64,000 nucleotides of DNA, taken from the NCBI RefSeq assembly GCF_000684975.1, contig NZ_BAXZ01000003.1, forward strand, positions 1 to 64,000, written 5' to 3'. The DNA is from Paraburkholderia acidipaludis NBRC 101816. Its GTDB lineage: Bacteria; Pseudomonadota; Gammaproteobacteria; Burkholderiales; Burkholderiaceae. The notes below the pieces were generated by a model that was not told the origin of the DNA, searched no databases, and saw only the letters and a program-made list of their open reading frames with translations. Below, one piece after another: positions 42,218-50,966 of the stretch (position 1 is the first letter of the stretch; each line of letters starts with the position of its first letter). The position numbers and the translations under genes were made by a program.

Positions 42218-43270
42218 TCAGCGGTACTGGCCCGCGTACTTGACGACCTTGTCGATGTTCTCCTTCGTGATGAAGCCCGGACCCGAGCGGATGTTGCGCG
42301 GGCCGTACGACGGCTGCAGCCCGTAAGTCTCGAGGCGCTGCTGGAACTTCGGATTCGACTGCAGGATCTGGCGGATCTTCATCGGATCGGTCGTGTGATC
42401 CTTGTGCACGATCGCGAGCACGGCCACGGCGATATAACCCTGCAGATACGGCTGCTGGTCGATCGCGAACTTGATCGTGCCGTCGCGAATGCCCTTGGCG
42501 ATGTCGTCGGAGAAGTCGAAGGTGGCGAAGTAGATCTTGCCTGCGAGGCCCATCTGCTGCACGGCCTTGATGGTGCCCACCGCCGACACCGGGCCGAGCG
42601 TGAGGATCGCGCCCGTGTCCGGATGGTTGCGCAGGTAGGCGCTAACCTTCGACTGGATTTCGACCGGGTCCTGGCCCGAGTCGATCGTGGAACTCTTGTA
42701 GTCCACGCCGAGCGCGTCGGCAAAGCCGCGGCAACGCTCGAACGACAGCGGGTTCGTGGCGTAGTGGTTCACGCACAGGAACGACTTCACGCCCGCCGCC
42801 TTGGCTTTTTCGCCGGCTGCGTGGCCCGCCACGTATTCCGGCTGGCCGATATGCATGATCGCGCCCAGCTGCGCGCTCTGTTCCTCGGTGCCGGAGTTGA
42901 TCGTCACGAGCGGAATATGCTTTTCCGTGACCTTGGCGATGGAGCTCTTCAGCACGTCGTAGTCGGCAATCGTGACGATCACGCCGTCATAGTTGCGCGC
43001 GGCCGCCTGTTCGATCAGGCGCGACATGTCGGCGATATCGCCATTGGGGGGATTGCGGTAGTCGGTCTCGACGTTCCAGTCTTCGTCGGCCTGCTTGATC
43101 GCATTCTTGATGGTGTTCCACCAGGAATCCGAATCGGGCGCGTGGCTGATCAGCACGAAGTGCGCGTCCGCGGCCTGCGCCGCCGGCATGGCCAGCGTGC
43201 CCAGTCCTGCGGCGAGCAGCAGCGTCGCGGCGAGCCGCGCAAGCATTGCCTTGCCCTTGCGTTGTGTCAT
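42218..43270 (-). CDS. periplasmic sugar/inositol-binding protein
   Basis: The 350-residue product has a Sec signal peptide of about 33 residues (cut after AQA) and a type I periplasmic binding fold: ISHAPDSDSWWNTIKNAIKQ near the start, RNYDGVIVTIADYD, PLVTINSGTEEQ and FATFDFSDDIAKGIRDGTIK with QQPYLQGYIAV at the hinge end. It is the first gene of the minus-strand inositol unit, and the context suggests myo-inositol as ligand, as for IbpA-type proteins. ATG 43270 has GGTGGAGA upstream; a longer frame begins at 43390 but precedes the signal peptide without reason. Confidence 0.9.
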   Translation of the reverse strand: MTQRKGKAMLARLAATLLLAAGLGTLAMPAAQAADAHFVLISHAPDSDSWWNTIKNAIKQADEDWNVETDYRNPPNGDIADMSRLIEQAAARNYDGVIVTIADYDVLKSSIAKVTEKHIPLVTINSGTEEQSAQLGAIMHIGQPEYVAGHAAGEKAKAAGVKSFLCVNHYATNPLSFERCRGFADALGVDYKSSTIDSGQDPVEIQSKVSAYLRNHPDTGAILTLGPVSAVGTIKAVQQMGLAGKIYFATFDFSDDIAKGIRDGTIKFAIDQQPYLQGYIAVAVLAIVHKDHTTDPMKIRQILQSNPKFQQRLETYGLQPSYGPRNIRSGPGFITKENIDKVVKYAGQYR

Positions 43271-43436
43271 TGTCTCCACCTTTCTCGGTCTGTCATTTTT
43301 GGGATGAGCGGGGCGGCCTGGGGCATCCCTGTCGCCTCGCTCATGGACAAGATTAGGCGATCGTCGCGCCGGATGCAACAGAAATTTCATGACAAATAAA
43401 AATAGAAAATCTGTTCCATTTGGCGGAGGACCTTCC

Positions 43437-43442
43437 TATAAT
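43437..43442 (+). promoter_or_regulatory. -10 box of rpiR-iolG unit
   Basis: A perfect TATAAT lies 80 bases before the RpiR start. Upstream TTCC-N7-GGA-N5-TTCC (43415-43436) and GAAATTTC (43381-43388) are palindrome-like and could be operators of the RpiR protein; rhizobial IolR, a related RpiR regulator, binds GGAA/TTCC half-sites. The region also faces the binding-protein gene. Confidence 0.4.
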
Positions 43443-43521
43443 CGGCATCGTCGGTATGCCCTGAAAGCCGCGCCTGGCAAGGGTTTTGCGGCACTGCGGC
43501 ATAACGCGAAGGAAAAAGATC

Positions 43522-44412
43522 ATGGCGGACGAGACAAGCGACGTCGCATCGGGCGTCGACGAATTGATGCAGCGCGTCGCGCACGACTACGAGGCGCTGC
43601 CGCGGCAGCTGAAAAGCGTCGCGACCTATATCGAGCAGAACCGCGCGAGCGTGATGATGGACCGCACGAGCGACATCGCGGCCAGTTGCGGCGTGCACCC
43701 TTCGGCCGTGGTGCGCTTTGCGCAGCGCTTCGGCTTCTCGGGCTTTTCGGACCTGCAGGCCGTGTTCCGCCAGGCCTATGCGGGGCAGGGCGCCTCGGCG
43801 ACGAGCTATCAGCAGCGCATTCGTCAGTTGATCGACGAGAAGGAAGGCAAGGCGAGCCCGGACCTGGGCGGCGCGGTGGCGCGCGAGTTCATCGGCGCCT
43901 GCCGCGGCGGCCTCGACGAGCTCGACGCCGGCCTCGACGACGCGCAGTTCGACGAGGCCGTGAAGATGCTGGAGCAGGCCGACAACATCTACGTGATCGG
44001 CGTGCGGCGCTCGTTCCCGGTGGCGAGCTACATCGTCTACGCGCTGCAGCACACGAGAAAGCGCGTGCATCTCGTCTCGGGCCTCGGCGGCATGTATCAC
44101 GAGCAGATCCGCAGCGTGAAGAAGGGCGACGTGGTCATCGCGATCAGTTTCGCGCCCTACGGCAAGGAGACGCAGTACTGCCTGCGCGTCGCGCAGCAGC
44201 ATCACGCGAAAACGCTCGTCATTACGGACAGCCAACTTTCTCCGCTCGCACGCCATGCGAACGCCCAGCTTTACGTGAAGGAGGGGAGCGCGTTCGCGTT
44301 CCGCTCGCTCACGAGCACTTTCTGCCTGTGCCAGGCGCTGTTCATCGCGCTTGCGTACCGGCTCGAACTGAACGTCGAAGAGTCGACGGACCATGGAGGA
44401 TACGATGACTGA
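43522..44412 (+). CDS. RpiR-family transcriptional regulator, likely of the inositol genes
   Basis: The 296-residue regulator has an N-terminal helix-turn-helix of the RpiR type (LPRQLKSVATYIEQN ... VMMDRTSDIAASCGVHPSAV and RFAQRFGFSGFSDLQA) and a C-terminal SIS sugar-phosphate-binding domain (IYVIGVRRSFPVASYIVYAL ... KGDVVIAISFAPYGKETQY). RpiR-type IolR proteins in rhizobia and other proteobacteria repress iol genes and sense an IolC product. It is divergent from the transporter/catabolic unit, and its stop overlaps the iolG start. ATG 43522 has GAAGGA upstream. Confidence 0.88.
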   Translation: MADETSDVASGVDELMQRVAHDYEALPRQLKSVATYIEQNRASVMMDRTSDIAASCGVHPSAVVRFAQRFGFSGFSDLQAVFRQAYAGQGASATSYQQRIRQLIDEKEGKASPDLGGAVAREFIGACRGGLDELDAGLDDAQFDEAVKMLEQADNIYVIGVRRSFPVASYIVYALQHTRKRVHLVSGLGGMYHEQIRSVKKGDVVIAISFAPYGKETQYCLRVAQQHHAKTLVITDSQLSPLARHANAQLYVKEGSAFAFRSLTSTFCLCQALFIALAYRLELNVEESTDHGGYDD

Positions 44413-45418
44413 AGCAGCAGGCAAGACGCTGAACGTTGCGGTGTTCGGCGCGGGCCGCATCGGGCGCATACATGCGGGCAATCTGGCGCGCCAGCCCGGC
44501 GTGCGCCTGAAGTACGTGATCGACGTGAATCGCGACGCCGCCGCCGCGCTCGCCGCGCAGCACGGCGCCGAGGTGGCCGGCGTGGACGACGCGTTCGGCG
44601 ACGCATCGATCGACGCCACCGTCATCTGTTCGAGTACCGATACGCACTCCGAACTGATTCTCAAGTCGGCGGCTGCGGCTAAGCACATCTTCTGCGAAAA
44701 GCCCGTCGATCTCACCATCGAGCGCGCGCGTGCGTGCGCCGAGGCCGTCGAGCGCGCGGGCGTGGTGGCCATGATCGGCTTCCAGCGCCGCTACGATCCC
44801 ACCTTCGCGGCGCTCAAGGCGCGTCTCGACGCGGGCGAGATCGGCACGCCGGAAATGCTCGTGGTGACGAGCCGCGACCCGGGCGCGCCGCCCGTCGAGT
44901 ACATCAAGCACTCGGGCGGCATCTTCAAGGACATGCTGATCCACGACTTCGACATCTTCCGCTGGATTCTCGGCGACGAAGCCGACACGGTGCACGCGAC
45001 GGGCAGCTGCCTCACCGACCCGGCGATTGCCGAGGCCGGCGACATCGACTCGACGGCGGTGACGATCCGCACGAAGCGCGGCCGTCTTTGCCAGATCAAC
45101 ACGTCGCGGCGCGCGGCCTACGGCTACGACCAGCGCTTCGAGATTCTCGGCAGCGAGGGCATGCTCCAGGCGGGCAACATGAAGCCCACGGAAGTGGTGG
45201 CGTGGTCGAAGACGGCCGTGGCGCAGGACGTGCCCGAGGCATTCTTCCTCGAACGTTACCGCGCGGCCTATGCGAGCGAGATGGCGCACTTTCACGAGGC
45301 GGTCACGAAGGGCACGCCGGTACGCACGACGGTGGCGGATGGACTGAAGGCGCTCGAACTCGCGGAGGCGGCTTCGCAGTCGTGGCGCGAAGGGCGCGTG
45401 GTGAAGGTCGGCGCATAA
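44405..45418 (+). CDS. iolG: myo-inositol 2-dehydrogenase
   Basis: The 337-residue Gfo/Idh/MocA enzyme oxidises myo-inositol to scyllo-inosose with NAD+. It has the Rossmann GAGRIG near residue 15, the EKPVDL motif with the catalytic Lys, MIGFQRRYDP, and the KDMLIHDFDIFRWI block with the Asp-His pair of inositol dehydrogenases. ATG 44405 with GGAGG upstream overlaps the RpiR stop by eight bases. It is followed by a second family member, 16 bases on. Confidence 0.93.
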   Translation: MTEAAGKTLNVAVFGAGRIGRIHAGNLARQPGVRLKYVIDVNRDAAAALAAQHGAEVAGVDDAFGDASIDATVICSSTDTHSELILKSAAAAKHIFCEKPVDLTIERARACAEAVERAGVVAMIGFQRRYDPTFAALKARLDAGEIGTPEMLVVTSRDPGAPPVEYIKHSGGIFKDMLIHDFDIFRWILGDEADTVHATGSCLTDPAIAEAGDIDSTAVTIRTKRGRLCQINTSRRAAYGYDQRFEILGSEGMLQAGNMKPTEVVAWSKTAVAQDVPEAFFLERYRAAYASEMAHFHEAVTKGTPVRTTVADGLKALELAEAASQSWREGRVVKVGA

Positions 45419-45434
45419 CGGACGGAGGCGCAGG

Positions 45435-46505
45435 ATGCAGGAGATGCAGGCAACACCACGGACCCAGCCTTTGCGCGTGGGTGTAGCGGGACTCGGGCGG
45501 CTCGGGCGGCGGCACGCCCAGAATCTCGCGTATCGCGTGCCGGGCGCGACGCTCGCGGCGGCGTGCAGCCCGCTGGAAGAGGATCTGGCGTGGGCGCGCG
45601 AGGCCTTGCCCGCGGCGCGCCTGTACGCGGACTACGCGGCCATGCTGGCCGACGACGCGCTCGACGCCGTATGGCTCGTCACGCCCTCGGCGCTGCACGC
45701 GCAGCAGATCGTGGACGCGCTGCGCGCGGGCAAGCACGTGTTCTGCGAGAAGCCGCTCTCGCTCGACGTCGCCGAATGCGAGCGCGTGGTGGCCGAGTCG
45801 CGCCGCTACGACAGCCAGCAGGTGACGATCGGCTTCATGCGGCGCTTCGATCCGAGCTACCAGGCCGCGTTCGCGAAGGTGCAGGCCGGCGCGATCGGCA
45901 GGCCGTTCCTCGTGCGTTCGCAGACCTGCGATCTCAACGACCCCGAGGGTTTCTTCGTGCGTTTCGCGCCTACGTCGGGCGGCATTTTCCTCGACTGCAC
46001 GGTGCACGACATCGACGTCGCGCGCTGGCTGCTCGGCAAGCCGCGCGCCACGCGCGTCTACGCCACGGGCACGATTGCGCTGCACGAAGGCCTGCGCGCG
46101 GCGGGCGACGTGGATAACGGCGTCGCCGTCTGCGAGTTCGAGGGCGGCGGTCTCGCCATGTTCTATGCGTCGCGCACCATGGCGCACGGCAACGATACGT
46201 CGAGCGAAGTGATCGGCACGGCGGGCGCGCTCGCGATCGGGCACATTCCGCGCGTGAACCGCGTGGAAATCTACGACGCGGGCGGTGTGCGCAGCGAATG
46301 CACGCCCACCTTCTTCGATCGCTTCGAAGAAGCGTTCCTGGTCGAGGCGCAGGCGTTCGTGGCGTCGGTGCGGGCGCGCATGGGCGCGAGCGGCGCACAT
46401 GACGCCGCCGCGCAGGGCGCGACGCTGGAAGACGCGCTGGAGGCGACGCGCATTGGCCAGGCGCTGCGCCAGTCCTTGCAGACGGGGCAGGCGGTCACGT
46501 TCTGA
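45435..46505 (+). CDS. second Gfo/Idh/MocA dehydrogenase (inositol isomer or inosose)
   Basis: The 356-residue protein has GLGRLGRRHAQN (Rossmann), FCEKPLSLDVAECE with the catalytic Lys, IGFMRRFDPSYQAAF and GIFLDCTVHDIDVARWLLG, so it is a complete dehydrogenase related to IolG. In other bacteria a second member in iol clusters acts on scyllo-inositol or D-chiro-inositol (IolW, IolX) or on inosose. The substrate here is not proven. It is co-oriented with rpiR and iolG and closes that transcript. Confidence 0.88.
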   Translation: MQEMQATPRTQPLRVGVAGLGRLGRRHAQNLAYRVPGATLAAACSPLEEDLAWAREALPAARLYADYAAMLADDALDAVWLVTPSALHAQQIVDALRAGKHVFCEKPLSLDVAECERVVAESRRYDSQQVTIGFMRRFDPSYQAAFAKVQAGAIGRPFLVRSQTCDLNDPEGFFVRFAPTSGGIFLDCTVHDIDVARWLLGKPRATRVYATGTIALHEGLRAAGDVDNGVAVCEFEGGGLAMFYASRTMAHGNDTSSEVIGTAGALAIGHIPRVNRVEIYDAGGVRSECTPTFFDRFEEAFLVEAQAFVASVRARMGASGAHDAAAQGATLEDALEATRIGQALRQSLQTGQAVTF

Positions 46506-46604
46506 CCGGCATCCTGAGGGCGGGGCGCGCCTGCGGTAGAATCGGCGCTATCAGTATGTGACGTGCGCCGCATGAGGCGCCTCCCCCCGAAGGATCCAAC
46601 CCCG

Positions 46605-46838
46605 ATGCAAATTCAGGTTCACAAGGAAGTGGACGCGCGCGGGCTCAACTGCCCGCTGCCGATCCTGCGCGCCAAGAAGGCGCTGGCCGACATGGAAAGC
46701 GGCCAGATTCTCAAGGTGCTCGCGACCGATCCCGGCTCGCAGCGCGATTTCGCCGCATTCGCGAAGCAGACCGGCAACGAGATCGTCGAAAGCACGCAGC
46801 AGGACAAGATTTTCGTGTTCCTGATGCGCCGGCGCTGA
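46605..46838 (+). CDS. tusA: TusA-family sulfurtransferase
   Basis: The 77-residue product starts MQIQVHKEVDARGLNCPLPI, with the active Cys16 in the CPxP motif of TusA/SirA/YeeD proteins. These carry a persulfide to tRNA 2-thiolation or other sulfur-transfer routes. ATG 46605 with GAAGGA upstream suits the family; 14 in-frame codons upstream do not. Small TusA paralogues are frequent in beta-proteobacteria, so the exact route is open. Confidence 0.88.
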   Translation: MQIQVHKEVDARGLNCPLPILRAKKALADMESGQILKVLATDPGSQRDFAAFAKQTGNEIVESTQQDKIFVFLMRRR

Positions 46839-46860
46839 AATCGCCCGCCCGCGAGCGCGC

Positions 46861-46890
46861 AAAGAAAAATGGCCCGCTGAATGCGGGCCA
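46861..46890 (-). terminator. terminator of galU
   Basis: On the minus strand GGCCCGC and GCGGGCC (46889-46871) form a hairpin with a five-base loop, followed by ATTTTTCTTT. It lies between tusA and galU, which converge here. Confidence 0.82.
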
Positions 46891-46944
46891 TGTCGTTTGT
46901 ACCGGCAGCATACCGGCGGCGTGTCGCGCCGCCAGGACCGGAAT

Positions 46945-47826
46945 TCAGCCTTCCATCGTCGGCTTGCGCGTATGCAGGTACTCGGCGAATTCGGTGGCCA
47001 CTTCGGGGTGGCGCAGCGCGAACTCGACGGTCGCCTTCAGATATCCGAGCTTGCTGCCGCAGTCGAAGCGCGTGCCGTGGTACTTGTAGGCCAGCACCTG
47101 CTCGTCGGCGAGCAGCGACTGGATCGCGTCGGTGAGCTGCAGTTCGCCGCCCGCGCCCGGCTTGATCGACTTCAGGTGTTCGAAAATGCGCGGCTTGAGC
47201 ACATAGCGGCCCACCACGCCAAGGTTCGACGGCGCGACTTCGGGCGCGGGCTTCTCGACGATGCCCGAAAGCTTGACGATCGAGTCTTCCCATTCCTTGC
47301 CGTCGACAATGCCGTACGAGCGCGTTTCGGACGGCGGAATCTCTTCCACGCCGAGCACCGAGCTATGGTAGTGGTCGAACACCTCCACCATCTGCTGCAT
47401 GACGGGCGGCGTGCCGTAGAGCAGGTCGTCGGCGAGGATCACGGCGAACGGGTTGTCGCCCACCAGCTTTTCCGCGCACAGCACGGCGTGGCCGAGGCCG
47501 AGCGCCTCGGGTTGGCGCACGTAGAAGCAGTCGACATGGGCCGGTTTGATGTTGCGGACCAGCTCCAGCAGTTTCGCCTTGCCGCGCGCCTCGAGTTCCG
47601 CCTCGATCTCGTAGGACTTGTCGAAATGGTCCTCGATCGCACGCTTGCTGCGGCCGGTCACGAAGATCATCTCGGTGATCCCGGCGGCCACGGCTTCCTC
47701 GACGGCGTACTGGATCAGCGGCTTGTCGACGATCGGCAGCATTTCCTTCGGACTGGCCTTGGTGGCCGGAAGGAAACGCGTGCCGAGGCCCGCTACCGGA
47801 AATACCGCTTTTGTAACTTTTAGCAT
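46945..47826 (-). CDS. galU: UTP-glucose-1-phosphate uridylyltransferase
   Basis: The 293-residue enzyme makes UDP-glucose for polysaccharides, LPS and osmoprotectants. It begins MLKVTKAVFPVAGLGTRFLP with the nucleotide loop, continues ASPKEMLPIVDKPLIQYAVE with the active-site Lys, and has LGLGHAVLCA, ILADDLLYGTP and RFDCGSKLGYLKATVEFAL near the end. ATG 47826 starts the conserved part; 20 codons upstream in frame lack similarity. It is 100 bp downstream of valS on the same strand. Confidence 0.96.
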   Translation of the reverse strand: MLKVTKAVFPVAGLGTRFLPATKASPKEMLPIVDKPLIQYAVEEAVAAGITEMIFVTGRSKRAIEDHFDKSYEIEAELEARGKAKLLELVRNIKPAHVDCFYVRQPEALGLGHAVLCAEKLVGDNPFAVILADDLLYGTPPVMQQMVEVFDHYHSSVLGVEEIPPSETRSYGIVDGKEWEDSIVKLSGIVEKPAPEVAPSNLGVVGRYVLKPRIFEHLKSIKPGAGGELQLTDAIQSLLADEQVLAYKYHGTRFDCGSKLGYLKATVEFALRHPEVATEFAEYLHTRKPTMEG

Positions 47827-47928
47827 GTCTTTAGTCCTGGTCCTGCGGGCTGCGCGGTCCTCCCTGTTGGCGCGCGCGTCCCGCACTCTGGGTCACGTCC
47901 TGCTCGCCGGGCTGTGCTTTTTGGGCCC

Positions 47929-50796
47929 TCAGCCCGGCAGCCGTTCCAGCTGCGCGGTCAGTTTGCCGAGCGTAGCCTGGAATTCTGCCAGCCTTTTCTG
48001 CTCCTGTTCAACGACAGCGGGCGGAGCCTTTGCGACAAAGCTGTCATTTCCCAGCTTCGCGCTGCACTTCGTCACTTCGTTCGTCAGGCGGGCGATCTCC
48101 TTCGAGAGCCGTTCCCGCTCGGCTGCCACGTCGATCTCGACCTTCAGCACCAGCTTGTCCGTACCTACGATAGCAACCGGCGCGCCTGCCGATGCGGCGT
48201 CGAGCGTGGCCTCGTCGGCGATGATCTGGACCTCCGACAACCTCGCCAGCGCCTGCGCGTACGGCGCGAAGCTCGCGAGCCGCTCGCCGTTGCCCGTGGC
48301 GAGCAGCGGCACCTTCGTGGCGGGCGAAAGATTCATCTCGCCGCGCAGGTTGCGGCAGGCGTCGATCACGGCCTTGAGATCCGCGGCCCATTGTTCGGCG
48401 GCCTCGTCGATCTTCTTCGGCTCGGCAACCGGGTAAGGCTGCACCATGATCGAGGCCGCGCCTTCGCTGACGCCTTGCGGATATGCGTCGGTGAGCGGCG
48501 CCACTTTCTGCCACAGCGCTTCGGTGATGAACGGGATCACCGGATGCGCGAGGCGCAGCACCGTTTCCAGCACCCGCAGCAGCGTGCGGCGCGTGGCGCG
48601 CTGCTGCTCGGGCGTGCCGGTCTGGATCTGCACCTTGGCCAGTTCCAGATACCAGTCACAGTATTCGTCCCAAACGAACTTGTACAGGGCGTTGGTCACA
48701 TTGTCGAAGCGGTAGTCCGCGAAACCCTTCGCGACTTCGGCTTCCACGCGCTGCAGGAGCGAGACGATCCAGCGGTCGGCCTGCGAGAAGTCCGTGTAGC
48801 CGCCGGGGCCGCAGTCGCCGGGCTGGCAGTCTCCCGGTTTGCTGAAACCGCAGTCGTGGCCTTCGCAGTTCATCAGCACGAAACGCGTGGCGTTCCAGAG
48901 CTTGTTGCAGAAGTTGCGGTAGCCCTCGCAGCGCGCGAGGTCGAAGTTGATATTGCGGCCGAGCGTGGCCATCGAGGCCATCGTGAAGCGCAGCGCGTCG
49001 GTGCCGAAAGCGGGAATGCCCTCCGGGAACTCCTTGCGCGTCTTCTTTTCGATGGACGCGGCCTGCTTCGGGTTCATGAGGCCCGTGGTGCGCTTGGCCA
49101 CGAGCGATTCGAGGTCGATGCCGTCCACGATATCGATGGGGTCGAGCGTGTTGCCCTTGCTCTTCGACATCTTCTGGCCTTCGGCGTCGCGCACGAGGCC
49201 GTGCACGTACACGGTGTCGAACGGCACCTTGCCGGTGAAGTGCGTGGTCATCATGACCATGCGCGCCACCCAGAAGAAAATGATGTCGAAGCCCGTCACG
49301 AGCACGGACGAGGGCAGGAACGCCTTCAGCTCCGGCGTTTCCTCGGGCCAGCCGAGCGACGAGAACGGCACGAGCGCCGACGAGAACCACGTGTCGAGCA
49401 CGTCCTCGTCGCGCTTGAGCGCACCCGTGTAGCCCTTGGCGGCGGCCTGGGCGCGCGCCTCTTCCTCGCTCTTCGCGACGAAGATCTCGCCGTTTTCGCC
49501 GTACCAGGCCGGAATCTGGTGGCCCCACCAGAGCTGGCGCGAGATGCACCAGTCCTGGATGTTTTCGAGCCACTGGTAGTAGGTCGTGGTCCAGTTTTCC
49601 GGCACGAACTTGATCTGGCCGCTGCGCACGACGTCGAGCGAGGTTTCGGTGATCGACTTGCCGGGATTGAAAGTGCCCTCCGGCGCGGGCTTCGTCATCG
49701 CCACGAACCACTGGTCCGTGAGCAACGGCTCTAGCACGACGCCGGTGCGGTCGCCGCGCGGCACCATCAGCTTGTGCGGCTGCACCGATTCGAGCAGGCC
49801 CGCCGCCTCGAAATCGGCCACCACCTGCTTGCGCGCCTCGAAACGGTCGAGGCCGCGGTATTTTTCCGGTGCGTTGGCGTTGATCTTTGCGTCGAGCGTG
49901 AGGATCTCGATCATCGGCAGACCGTGACGCAGGCCCACCTGGTAGTCGTTGAAGTCGTGCGCGGGCGTGACCTTCACGACGCCCGTGCCGAACTCGCGGT
50001 CCACGTAGTCGTCGGCGATGATGGGGATTTCGCGGTCCGTGAGCGGCAGCTTCACCCTCTGGCCGATCAGGTGCGCGTAGCGCTCGTCTTCCGGGTGGAC
50101 CATCACGGCCGTGTCGCCGAGCATGGTTTCCGGGCGCGTGGTGGCCACGGTCAGATGGCCCGAGCCGTCCGCGAGCGGGTAGCGCAGGTGCCAGAGGTTG
50201 CCGTTTTCCTCTTCGCTCGCCACCTCGAGGTCCGAAACGGCGGTGCCCAGCACCGGGTCCCAGTTCACGAGGCGCTTGCCGCGATAGATCAGGCCCTGTT
50301 CATAGAGGCGCACGAACACGTCGCGCACGGCGGCCGACATCTTGTCGTCCATCGTGAAGTACTCGCGCGACCAGTCGATCGAGGCGCCCAGGCGCCGCAC
50401 CTGACCGGTGATGGTCGAGCCCGATTGCTGCTTCCATTCCCACACGCGCTCTACGAATTTTTCGCGGCCCAGGTCGTGGCGCGAAACCTTCTGGGCGTCG
50501 AGCTGGCGCTCCACCACGATCTGCGTGGCGATGCCCGCGTGGTCCGTGCCGGGCACCCACAGCGTGTTCTCGCCGAGCATGCGGTGATAGCGCGCGAGGC
50601 CGTCCATGATCGTCTGGTTGAACGCGTGCCCCATGTGCAGCGTGCCGGTGACGTTGGGCGGCGGCAGCTGGATCGAGAAGTTGTTGCGGCCGGGCGTGAA
50701 AGTCGCGGCGGCGTAGCCGCGGCGCTCCCATTCGGGGCCCCAGTGGGCCTCGATCGTCTGGGGCTCGAAGCTCTTCGCTAGCGTGCTGTCGCTCAT
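47929..50796 (-). CDS. valS: valyl-tRNA synthetase
   Basis: The 955-residue class I synthetase charges tRNA-Val and edits Thr. It has the HIGH motif in QLPPPNVTGTLHMGHAFNQT, the CP1 editing domain (TTRPETMLGDTAVMVHPED), the KMSKS motif in GQKMSKSKGNTLDPIDIVDG, and a C-terminal coiled coil (AAERERLSKEIARLTNEVTK). An insert with C-x-x-G repeats (DCQPGDCGPGGY) in the anticodon domain looks lineage-specific. The start has no rival. A TATAAT at 50839-50834 is a good -10 box. Confidence 0.98.
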   Translation of the reverse strand: MSDSTLAKSFEPQTIEAHWGPEWERRGYAAATFTPGRNNFSIQLPPPNVTGTLHMGHAFNQTIMDGLARYHRMLGENTLWVPGTDHAGIATQIVVERQLDAQKVSRHDLGREKFVERVWEWKQQSGSTITGQVRRLGASIDWSREYFTMDDKMSAAVRDVFVRLYEQGLIYRGKRLVNWDPVLGTAVSDLEVASEEENGNLWHLRYPLADGSGHLTVATTRPETMLGDTAVMVHPEDERYAHLIGQRVKLPLTDREIPIIADDYVDREFGTGVVKVTPAHDFNDYQVGLRHGLPMIEILTLDAKINANAPEKYRGLDRFEARKQVVADFEAAGLLESVQPHKLMVPRGDRTGVVLEPLLTDQWFVAMTKPAPEGTFNPGKSITETSLDVVRSGQIKFVPENWTTTYYQWLENIQDWCISRQLWWGHQIPAWYGENGEIFVAKSEEEARAQAAAKGYTGALKRDEDVLDTWFSSALVPFSSLGWPEETPELKAFLPSSVLVTGFDIIFFWVARMVMMTTHFTGKVPFDTVYVHGLVRDAEGQKMSKSKGNTLDPIDIVDGIDLESLVAKRTTGLMNPKQAASIEKKTRKEFPEGIPAFGTDALRFTMASMATLGRNINFDLARCEGYRNFCNKLWNATRFVLMNCEGHDCGFSKPGDCQPGDCGPGGYTDFSQADRWIVSLLQRVEAEVAKGFADYRFDNVTNALYKFVWDEYCDWYLELAKVQIQTGTPEQQRATRRTLLRVLETVLRLAHPVIPFITEALWQKVAPLTDAYPQGVSEGAASIMVQPYPVAEPKKIDEAAEQWAADLKAVIDACRNLRGEMNLSPATKVPLLATGNGERLASFAPYAQALARLSEVQIIADEATLDAASAGAPVAIVGTDKLVLKVEIDVAAERERLSKEIARLTNEVTKCSAKLGNDSFVAKAPPAVVEQEQKRLAEFQATLGKLTAQLERLPG

Positions 50797-50833
50797 GGGT
50801 GAAATCTGCCGAAAAAGGATGCGGAAACCTTCG

Positions 50834-50839
50834 ATTATA
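50834..50839 (-). promoter_or_regulatory. -10 box of valS
   Basis: A perfect TATAAT on the minus strand 38 bases before the valS start; no clear -35. Confidence 0.5.
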
Positions 50840-50897
50840 AGGGGAAGTGCCGGGGGTCCCGCGCCGCCGCCGGGCGGCAGGCCGGCCAGGGGAGACT

Positions 50898-50903
50898 TAT
50901 AAT
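50898..50903 (+). promoter_or_regulatory. -10 box of uvrD
   Basis: A perfect TATAAT on the plus strand 64 bases before the uvrD start; the two -10 boxes of valS and uvrD are 58 bp apart and diverge. Confidence 0.5.
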
Positions 50904-50966
50904 GGCGGCCTGCCCATCTTCGGCGCGCCCTTGCTTTCGCGCGTCTTCCAGCTTCCTGCGTACTCC